Assembly (NCBI GenBank): GCA_947172415.1
Contig: OX359199.1
Coordinates: 4,614,001 to 4,678,000, forward strand
Source of the DNA: Chondrosia reniformis
Lineage: Eukaryota; Porifera; Demospongiae; Chondrillida; Chondrillidae
Direction: 5' to 3'
Length of the DNA: 64,000 bases
In this document: piece by piece, positions 26,301 to 38,300 of the stretch
Layout: each line of letters starts with the position of its first letter
Numbering within the stretch: position 1 is the stretch's first letter
Notes under the pieces: generated by a model
Seen by the model: the letters and a program-made list of their open reading frames with translations, nothing else
The model's database searches: none
What the model was told of the DNA's origin: nothing
Translations under genes and position numbers: made by a program

Positions 26301-29300
26301 TGTGGGACATTTGAGATCTTTTTCAGGCATGAATATCTCAGGTGAGTGGAGGCTGATTGTTACTGATCTGGTGTTAGAAGATGATAATGGGAGACTAGCA
26401 AATTGGGCCTTAGTTATTCAGCCACAGGAGGAACACCTCCTAGTAACCACGCCTCCTGTCATCCCTTTATTAACAACTGGTAGTGAGCATGGCAACCAGG
26501 AGCATCACAAGAAATGGGTGGAGAGTGATGGAAGGATTTCAGATATTTCTGTTCATGTCCAGTTAGCATATCCACATACACAGGAGACACTCCATACTCC
26601 CACCTTAGTGTTAATCCACCCAGATGGCACTGAAGTTCACCTCTCAAATTCTAAAGACACATTCTGTGCATTTGGTAATTACACATATTTGATATTTGAT
26701 GACAGGAACAACCAAACGGAGAAGCAGCAATACCAAGATTCATGTCCTCCACCTAGTGGAACCAATTCAACCAATAGCACCACCACCAATCCCATAATAG
26801 GTACCACTTTAGTATCTGGGGACACCATAATGGGAATTGACGTTAACACTGTAGTAAGTGTTTTAGAGGCGTTTGATCTTGGATTAACCCTAAGTGATGC
26901 TGTTAGAGAACGGCCTGATTATCCAACTAAATCTTCCCTTGTTGACTTGCTAGTACCTATACGTCCACTGTCGCAATTACACAGTAAAACAGTGAATGGT
27001 GCATGGACATTGAGAATATCTTCCGAGATCAAAGAAGTAACACTCCTCGGATGGTCTCTCAGGATATCTCGTGAACCAAATATTGATTACTTGTATAACA
27101 GCACTAGCCAGATATTGTCCTTTTATGGACCGGACTCATCCTCTAACTACCAGACAGTTTTGAAGAGTGTTATTTATCAAGATTCTGAACTGAAACCAAA
27201 ATTTGGATCCACAAGAAGGGTAGAAATGACTGTTTCTGATGGTATTACTAGTGCTAATGTAAGCCTACCTTCCTCTCTCACATTAATCAGAATTCACCAT
27301 ATTGAGATAGATCTAGATCCAGGCAATGTCTCCATGGCAAACTTTCCAAACTTTGAGACTTCTTTTACAGAAATGGGACAATTGCTCAATATTGCTGACC
27401 AAGGTGCTGTACTTATGGACTTTGTGTACTCATCTAGTCTATATGAGCTAACCATAACCATTCTTGGATATGCTAATATTGGATCAGAAGGTATAGCAGT
27501 ATACCTCAATGAAACAGAGTTTGGTGGTATGATATCAACTGATGTTGATGTCAGTAATGATAGCTATCTCCTAATCTTGACCTCTTTAGAAGAAGTGCCG
27601 ATTAAAGCTTTTGAGACCATTTTAAGAACTTCTGAGTACTATAATTTTGCTGAAGAGTTGGAGGGAGACAACCGTACAATCCTGGTTCAGGCTAGAGATT
27701 TGGTCCATGGGGACTACTTTGTTAGCTTTACTGCAAGGTCTGAGATTGACTTTGTTTTTGTCAATGATGCACCAGTTTTAATTCTGAACTCAGAAATTCA
27801 CACAGATTCTTATTCAAATATTGTCAACTTTATAGAGGGTGAAGGTCCGGTTGCACTGGTTAATGAGAGCTTGTTGGTTTTATATGATCACGATCATGAT
27901 TATCTGGTTTCAGTGTCAATACATATCCAAAATCCTTACGATGGAAAAGATGATACTTTACTGATTGAAACTGATGGTACCAGTGTTGTATCATTTTACA
28001 ATGCCACAACCAACACACTACTATTGAGTGGTGTGGACTCCATTGAAAATTATACTAGAGTCTTAAGCACTATAAGGTACAATAATCTGAAACACACACC
28101 TGGTAATCCTGATACTAGACCGAGAAACATCAGCTTTGTACCTGACGATGGTACCACCAAAGGCAAGCCGGTTTTTGCTATTGTAACCTTCAACAGTATC
28201 AATGACCCAACAATTGTTGACCTCAATGGAAATGAGCTTGGTGTGAATAACTCTGTTATCTTTGTAGAAGAAGGAGGTCCAATTAGAATCAATCCTCGGG
28301 CTACCATTTTTGACATCGATAATGATAAATTAGCATTTATTGAGATAGTCATTTTGAATCCTTTGGATGGAGTTGATGAATACCTTCAGGTTAAAAATGT
28401 TTCATACACTATCAAAAATGGACCTACACTTTTGCAGGAGTTCCACATTCTACACAGATCTACATATGATCCTTCAAATGCTACTCTTCGTATAGAGATG
28501 AGTGGAGATGACAGCCTTTCAAGTTTTGAGTCCATCCTTAGGACCCTCACTTATAATAACCTGGCAGATGAGCCAGCAGTGACCAGTCGTTGGGTGCGTG
28601 TTATTGCTAATGATGGAATTGTGAATGGTCCTGCTGCCTATGTTAGCATTTTGATCGAACCTGTTAATGATTCACCCTACTTTAAGCCTGGTTCTAGTGG
28701 TGCTTTTGAGCCACAAATGTTTGAAGATGAAGAAGATTTAATTAATGATGGCTTTCTGTTGGATTATGTTATTAGCTTGATTGGTGATGATGATGAAGAT
28801 TCAGAAGGGGGTGTGGCAATTATAGGCGTGGACACATTAAATGGCTATTGGCAGTATTCCATTTCTGGTGGAGAATGGGCAATGATTCCAGCCAATGTAT
28901 CCGCTCAATTTGCACTTCATTTGAGCAATGCAATTGGAAATAAATTCCGTTTTGTGCCAAACCTTCACTTTTATGGCAACACAACCATATCTTTTATTGC
29001 CTGGGATACCACCAATGCAGAAATATCACATCACCTAAATGTGACTATTGAAGATTTCGATATTGATATGGCAGACTCAAACATAACAGCTTTAAATCTT
29101 ACAAACACCTTCATCACAACACTGGATGGTCACTTTGGCTCTGCAGAAAGTAGATCGGATATCGATCCTTACAGTAATACAACGCTTGTGGTAACTTTGG
29201 AGGTTATACCTGTTAATGATGCTCCCCTGATTGATAACATCACCATCTATATGTCAGCTATAATGGAAGATGATGCGTCTTCATCTGGAGACCCAATTGC

Positions 29301-32300
29301 TCTTCTTCTCTCATTTGCCTATGATTATGATCCCGATAATAGCCAGGGCATTGCAATTATTGATGCTGATCAAGCTAATGGTACATGGCAGTATACTGAT
29401 GATGGAGGACTAACGTGGCGTGATGTAGGAGAACCATCACTTGACCAAGCCTTAGTTATAGCATCAGTTCCTGAAAACAGGTACTGGATCAGGTTTAGGC
29501 CCCATCAGGATTTTAATGGTGTTGTAAGTCTCTCCTACCTTGCGTGGGATATGACTGATGGCACTGCCTCAGGATCCTCTGTGGACACTACCCTTTTTAT
29601 GGAGGATTTCAGATCTTACAGCTTTGAAAATGGTACAGCCGTCATAGAAATTTTACCAGTTAATGATTCCCCAGTGATTTTATCTGGTATGACACTCGAC
29701 AGCATTCAGGAGGACACACTACCCATTTTAAACCATGGAACTCCGGTATGGCAAATAATATCTGGATACTACAATGATGTTGACGACAATGCAATGAAAG
29801 GAGTGGCTGTTATTGCAGTGGATGAGAGATTTGGTAATTGGCAATACACATGTGAAAGTACTTATCCTATACAGTGGAGAGATTTTATTGGAGACATTAT
29901 CTACAATGTCACTCTACCTAAACTACCTACAGCCGACAAGGCCACTCTTTTACTAGACTCTTGTCTGATACGTTTCCTTCCTGATGAAAATTTCAACACT
30001 GAATATGATCTTGATGGCTACATTCGACCATCAGGTGATAAGCCTTACCTAAAGGTCAGAGGTTGGGACAACACTGGAGCCACCATGGGACGGAGTGGTA
30101 CTTATGGTAATGATGCAACATATGCCACCCATTCCACCACCAACGAATACAGTCATACAACAGAACAAGTGTACATTGATGTCATCTCAATAAATGATAT
30201 TCCTGTTCTGCATCTCTATAATGCAACCTTCTCATCCTATGCTGTTACCTTTATTGAGGATGGAGCTCCAGTAAGCATTATTGGTGATGAACTAACGTTG
30301 ATAGACCAGGATCATGCCAGACTGATTGATGTCAACATAACCTTATATGGTAGCTACGGTACATCAGATGGTTATTTGAATATATCGTCAAGCCAATTCT
30401 CATCTGGTCCCGAATCTAATGACACAATGGTCCCTAATAAGCCCCCACGAGTGTTTAATAACACTTTTTTGGAGATGTACTGTGATGGACAGATTGAAAG
30501 AAGAGAACAGCTGTTAATTGATGTTACAGATACTGACCTTGCTTTTGAAGTGACCTCTTACTGCCCATTTTCAATTCAAATTTATCCCAATGAAAGCTTG
30601 GGATTGAATACAATTCACAAGGCCCAATTTGAAAAGGTGTTACGAACTCTTAAATACGAGAACAGAATAGAAGAACCTGCAGGTGGTGTAAGGATTGTTG
30701 AATTTTTAGTTTCTGATGGGGTAGGCCTTAGCATCACTGCAAGAACAACAGTTAATGTGTTAATCATTAATGATGCTCCAATGCTTGACCTAAACAAGTA
30801 TGTCCCTGACATAAATAATTTTGTAGTCTATTCTGAAGGATCCGGTCCACTGCACTTGGTGAATGATACAGGTTTGGTAATAATTGATTATGATGATAAC
30901 TATCTACAATATGCTCGTATTGAGTTGACCAATCACCCTGATGGAGGCAATGAGAGTTTAAATGCCAACTTAACGGGTACTACACTTAAGATGACCTATG
31001 AGAATTTCACTCTCACCATTTCTGGTAATGCCACTATTGGAGTTTATAATGAAGTGCTCACATCTGTTACCTATGACAACAAATATTCCAATCCTGGTAA
31101 TCCAGATGAATCAATTCGATTGGTTGAATTTTACCTTAGTGACGGGAGCAAAGAAAGTGTTGTTGCTGTCACAAGTATTTCATTTCTTGGTGTGAATGAT
31201 GCTCCTTATTTGGACATTAATGGAGCACTGTCTGGGGTAGACAGCGTAGTTGAGTTTAGGGAGGAGCAGGGACCAGTACGTCTTGTAGACCAGTCTGTAA
31301 TAGTGCATGATGAAGACAACACAACCTTGGCCTTCGTTACTGCAGAGATCTTATTTGTTGAAGATGTTGGTTTGGAATTCCTTGAAGTCAGTAATGTTAC
31401 AATTTCTTCCGTTTTGGAGAGAAATAATCAAAATACTCCTGAGCTGTACCAAGTGAGAAATATAATACCAATGGTGTCTTACAATATCACAAGTGGGCAG
31501 CTGAACATATCGGGACTAGATTCTCTAATGGATTATGCAGAAATCTTGAAGACCATTACCTACAACAATCTAGCTGATGAACCAACTCTTTTAAATCGTA
31601 CAGTTGTATTCATTCTAAATGATGGCGATTTAGAGAGTTCAGAAGTTTATGCAACTGTCATAATGACGCCAATAAATGATTCACCACGATTCAACAATCA
31701 TCCTATCATCCAGCCATTCATGTTTGAAGATCAACCAGACAATGGTGTGTCTATTTATGATGTGGCCTATGATTTGATTGAGGATGATGATGAAACAGAT
31801 GAAGTTGCTGACAATGACATTAGAGGTATAGCAATAATTGATGCAGACCTTTCCAATGGTGAATGGCAGTTTCAGGTTCGTGGTAACAGTTCCATGTGGC
31901 ACACTGTGCATGAAGATATAGGTATTGAAAGAGGAATACTGCTACGTGCTACTGCAGACAATTTTGTCAGATTTTTACCAAACCAGGATTTCTATGGTAA
32001 CACAACTCTCAAATTTGTGGCTTGGGATGCTTCTGATGGTCTGCCAGATGGTGCAGAAAGGATGGCCTTATCGGAAAACGATACCAATGCTTTTAGCTTT
32101 GAGATGAGAACGCTTACTTTAGAAGTACGTCCTGTAAATGATGCTCCCGTACTGAATACTTCAATTGAACCGAGAATGACATCAATACTGGAAGATTCCG
32201 TAGCTGAATGGCCAACTAATGGTGATGATGTCTCACTCTTTCTTGTTGCTCTGATCACGGATGTGGACGTTGATCCACCAGCAGAAGAACTCGGAATTGC

Positions 32301-35300
32301 CATAATCAATACTGAGACACTTAATGGGATATGGCAATACTCAATAGATGGTGGAGCAACCTGGAGCAATATTTCTACCTCTGTAGCTGAAGATAATGCA
32401 CTAGTTTTAACAAGTCTGCCAATTGATCAAAATCGTGTCAGATTCTTTCCTAATAAAGACTTCAATGGTGAGGTAATGTTTAGTTTTAAAATTTGGGATC
32501 TGACTGATAACCTTACATCTGGAACAGCTGGGATTGATACTCGTACGGACGCTACTGTTGGACCTTACAGCACTGAATCAACTACTGCTCATCTTACTGT
32601 AGAGCCAGTTAACGATTCTCCAGTAATTTCAGGCAATACCTCACTTAGCAGTTTCTCAGAAGACACTACTATCAATTTAAACTTGGGAGATTTCATTTCC
32701 AGTATTTTAGATAGTGTTTTCATGGATGTGGATAGAGACACTGAAGAAGGCTTAGCTGTCACTGGAATTGACCTCAGATTTGGATTTTGGGAGTACACTT
32801 GTGATCCAATTGGAGTCTCACAGTGGTATAAATTTATTGGAGATAACGTGTTTGGTCAAATTGCCCCAAGGACACCACTACCACAGAGGGCAACTTTACT
32901 AGATGCTACCTGCAGAATCAGATTTCAGCCTTCTGAGCATTTCAATACTGAATATGACTTGAATGGGTTCCAACGGCCACCTTCCGACACACCTTTTATA
33001 ACATTCAAGGGATGGGATCGTACAAAAGGCTCTTCTTTGGAGATTGGTGTAGACACCACATCCGACCCTGACGACCACACTAATGCCTTCAGCAAGGATA
33101 TCTTCTATGCAACAGTCACTATAACACCAGTCAATGATCCTCCAGTGATTTCTGTTGGCCAAGACATGAAAACATTCACTACAATCTTTACTGAGCCTGT
33201 TCCTCCTGAGAGGACTATTTATCCAGTAAAGGTTGTCAACATGGATACCTTCTATCTTGTGGACCCTGACAATGTTCTTCTTTCTAATTTGAGAGTAGTT
33301 TTAAGAAGATTTGACAATGAATTGGAATACCTTACCTTGGATACTGCTAATACTGACCTTATGTATACTAATGTCTCAAATGATGATGAATTCACACTAG
33401 AGATATCACTAAATGGATCAGAATTTGGAAACATTGATGATTTCAGGGTTTTACTCACCACTATTCAATACCAAAATGAAGCTGAGGAACCTTCCCCGGG
33501 CAATAGAACTGTAACTTTTACTGTTACAGATTCTGGTTTAGGTGGAAATAGTAGATTAACTGATACTACAGTCACAACTATTGAAATACAATTGGTTAAT
33601 GATCCACCTGAACTTGATTTGAATCTCTTAGTACCTGACACCTACACATTTGTGTCCTATGTTGAAGGAGAGGCTTCAGTTCCACTTGTAAACAGCAGCT
33701 TTTCTCTGATTGATTTCGATTCCCCAGTTTTAAGCCATGCTGTGGTCAAAATCATGTCAGCACCTGACATGCAAGCCGAATTGTTACATGTTAATACTTC
33801 TACTACTAATATAACATTCTCATATGACAATGGCACACTTGAACTGCTTGGTCCTGCTAGTGTAGATGATTTCTATCAAGTGCTGTCAACTGTTGCCTAC
33901 AGTAACAATCTTTCTAATCCTGGTAACCCCAATGATAGTGGAAGAACAATAAAATTTGTTGTAAATGATGGACAAGACGATAGCATACCTGCCTATGCCT
34001 ACCTTGCATTCACTGCAGTGAACAACAGACCATTCCTGGATGTCAATGGTGATAGTACAGGCACTACCTTTGCCAACACCTTCTTTGAGGAAAGAGGCCC
34101 AATTCGAGCTGTTGATGCTAACCTCTTCCTTACAGACATAGATAACGACACTTTGGCATTCATAGAAGTGACAATAACCAATCCTTTAGATAGTACACAT
34201 GAGGTTTTGTCAGTTACTGAAGTGACTGAGCTCCATGGAGACGTTGAGAGTGGTCACTATGAAGTCTGGGTGTTTTCACCTGTACAAAGCTACAACAGTA
34301 CCACAAATACATTAACAATCACAGGATTGGAGAGTGTGTATGAGTACCAACAAGTACTAAAAACCCTCATTTATGATAACACTGCTGATGAACCATCAAA
34401 CGAAACAAGAATCTTGGAATTTGTGGTATCAGATGGAATGTTACTTAGTAATTCAGTCTTTGCAAGAATTGATGTTGTCAACATTAATGATTCACCTTTC
34501 TTCAGCAAAGAACAGATAACCCATTCTGCTGTCATCTATGAAGATATAATAGATGATGCTAATCCTGGGTTTTCCCTGGAGGAAATTATTGGCCATCTAA
34601 TCTTTGACGATGACAGAGATTCCAAGAAAGGTATTGCAATCATACAAGCAGACAGTGAATTTGGAGTTTGGGAATTTACATCAAATTTTATCAGTACTAC
34701 CTATAGTGACAGGAATATTACAGGTATCATAAACAACACAGGCTTGAACAATGACAGCTTTAATGACCAGGATGTGATCACCATTTTCTCTGCCATCTGG
34801 CTGCCTGTACCTGCTTCTGTTTCTCAAAGGACTGCTGTTGTTGTTGAACTGAATGGGGAAGCTAGTCGGATACGTTTCGTACCATATAAGGACTTTAATG
34901 GTAATGTGTCTGTATCATTTGTAGCCTGGGATTTATCTGACGGTATCAAGGACGGCACTATCAATGTTGATGCAACAGACGTATCACCTATTGACCCCTA
35001 CAGTAACACATCCAGAACACTAACTGTTCAAGTAATGGAAGTAAATGATGCTCCAGTCCTTTCTGCAATAACATTTAATCTGTCAAAAATATTGGAGGAT
35101 GATACAATGTCAGTTGGTGATGCTGTGGATATTTTGGTGACAGGAGTGACAGATGTTGACAAACTTGATACAGAATTTGGTGTAGCTATTGTAGGGGCCG
35201 ATGAAGCATTAGGTAGATGGGAATTTTCTTTGAATGGAGGAGAAAATTGGACACAAATGTCTTCACCATCTGAGAAGAAGGCAGTTCTTCTGAAGTCTAC

Positions 35301-38300
35301 TCCTATTGGGCAAAACCGAATTAGGTTTGTACCAGTTGCAGATTTCAATGGATTTGTAACAGTTACTTTCAGAGCTTGGGATCTATCATCTGGAGAGCCA
35401 TCTGGCACAATGGGAGTAGATGCAACTAATACAGATGAAGTGACAGGACCGTTCAGTGTTGCTAGTACCACAGCTACTCTCTTTGTTGAACCTGTTAATG
35501 ATTCTCCTGTGCTATTTGACAACTCTTCTCTCCATTACATTTTTGAAGATATTTCAAAGAGTGATAATAATGGAACACTTATTGAGGATATTGTCAACCA
35601 AACATTCTTTGACATAGATGCTGATACAATCCTGAATTACCAGCCATATGCAGATGTAGGAGTGGCAGTGGTGGGCGTGGACCTTCGCTTTGGGGTATGG
35701 CAATGGCTTTGCCCAGGTGGTACATGGGCTACTTTTATAGGTGATGTCTATTATGGCCGCATTATTCCACTGAACCCTAGAGTTGAGAAAGCTACGTTGC
35801 TAGGTAGTGGTTGCAGAATAAGGTTTTTGCCTAATCAGCAATTCAACACAGAAAAAGACATCAGAGGAGATCCAAGGCCTGTGACAGATCTTCCTGCCAT
35901 CACCATCAGAGCCTGGGACAATACTGGCATATCTGCAGGACTCTCTGGTACTTATGGCCAAGATACCACTTACAACATTGACAGTGCTCTGAATGAGTTC
36001 AGTGCCGAAACTTCAAATGCCACAATATTTGTTTCTTCTAGGAATGATCTATCCCAACTACAGATCTCAACAACCAACGATGGTCTCACCTTCTTCACTG
36101 AGTTTATTGAGGATTCCCCCTATGTGTCTATAGTGGACACAAATGCTGTTAGAATAACAGATATAGATCATTCTAGACTGGAGTCCGTTCAAATTGTCTT
36201 GGAAAATCCCTTTGATGCTAGCAGAGAGTACATTGATATTATGGAAATAGCCAACTTATCCTCATCCTTGGATATCAATGATACGATTGTTACAGTGTGG
36301 AAAGAGAATCAGAGCTACAATTTTCAGTTGATTTATGAAGTGTATGATGGTCTGAGTGGACTTGAAAGTAGTAGTCTATTGATAATGGCTCCTCCAGGTG
36401 TTCCTCCTGTAAACATAGAGGGATATGAGGCTTTACTGGCTCACTTAGTTTATCGAAACTTGGCACCAGAGCCTACTAACACTACCAGGAACATTACGTT
36501 CCTAGTAAATGACAGCGAAGATGTGAATAGCATGGTTAAAACATTTGTGAGTATTAAATTAAGAGCAGAGAATCATCCTGACCTTAGAACCAACCTATAC
36601 ACTACTGACTTTACAGAGAATGATCCTTCCCCTATTCCAGCAGTCAGCCCTAATCTGACTCTAACGGACAGAGATCATAATGAGTACTTTTTCATTACTT
36701 CTGCAATAATCTGGTTCAGTATTCTGCCTAATTCACCAAATGAAAGCTTATCAGTAGATCTAAGTGTAGTGCAAGCAAGCTTTTTGGTGTCCCAGGTATA
36801 TGACCCTGACTCTGGCACATTAAGGATTGGTGGCAGTGCACCAGTGTCCCAATATGAGGCTCTCTTGAAAACTACTGTCTACCACAATACAGAGCTGGAA
36901 CCAAGGCCTGGGGCTCAGTATGTTTATTTCAAAGTTACAGATATGCATGGTTTGGATAGCAATGTGGAAGTGCTCAGAATCAATATTTTTGTTGTCAATG
37001 ACCAATCACCTGTTGTCATGGCACCCCTGGAACCCTATTCTTTCACTGAAGGGTCTGCCTATACTCGACTAACAAACATTACTGTTAGTGATCCTGACAG
37101 TGGTAACCTACCTCTCTACCAGATTACCCTGCAAATCACCAACCCTTTCGATTTGTTAGATGAAGTTCTTCATGCAAGGCAGTTTGGAAATCTAACAGTA
37201 AACTATGCTAATTTTACATTAAACATCTTTGGACCAGGCCCTGTTGTTGATTTTCAAAGAGTGCTCTCCACTGTGACCTATAGTAACCTGGCAGAAGAGC
37301 CGGACACAACCCCACGTACCGTTGTTGTCACTGCTGAGGACGAGTCCTTTGAAAGTGAGCAAGCTGTCTTGTTAATTGATTTTGTGCTTGTGAATGACAG
37401 ACCTGTAATTGACCTAAATGGACCTGATGTACCTGACCGGGACATAGTGGTAAACTATGTTGAAGGTGACGGACCAGAATCCATTGTAGACTCACTCTTT
37501 TTAACAGTAACCGACAATGATCATTTATTCCTGACAAATGTAACTGTAAATCTGACCAATCCTTTGGACACTCCTCTAGAGGTACTTGCTGTTGACAATA
37601 ATGAAACCAACATTACAGCTGAGTATGATTCACAAGCTGGTATACTTCAGTTGTATGGGGAAGCATCCCTATTAGAGTACCAGACTGTTTTGAGAAGTCT
37701 GACTTATGAAAACAAGGAAGCTTTGCCTGGTATGCCATCAACTACACCTAGAATAGTCACATTTATTGCTTTTGATGGTAGAGAATTTAGTTTGGAGGCT
37801 GTTTCTATGGTAACATTTGATTCTGTCAATGATCCTCCTATATTTGATTTGAATGGAGATGGATTTGGACACAACTTTGTGACTAACTTTACAGAAGAAG
37901 GTCCTCCTGTTGCTCTGACAGATGTCAACATGACACTATTTGATGTAGACAACACTTCATTGTCTAGTCTGACTGTTACTATATCTAATAGATTGGATGG
38001 TGACAGTGAAATACTATCACTGAGGAGTGATATCACAAGTGTGTCATCAAAAGGTGAAGTCACATTTGTGGATGGTGTTTTGCATATAAGTGGTCTAGGT
38101 GAGGTTGAGCTGTATGAAGAAGTGGCCAGTTTGATTCAATATCAGAATACTGCAGATGAGCCAGACTTCACAATGAGAACAATTACATTTACTGCCAACG
38201 ATGGTCTACTGGAAAGCCAGGAATACACCACAACAGTGAATCTTCTTCCTGTTAATGATCCTCCAAGGCTTCAAATTGAACTAGATATTGGCAACATGCC

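Noticed and set aside
30615..30812. Antisense open frames within the giant exon
   Set aside because: Dozens of short antisense frames are shadows of the coding strand with no independent signals.
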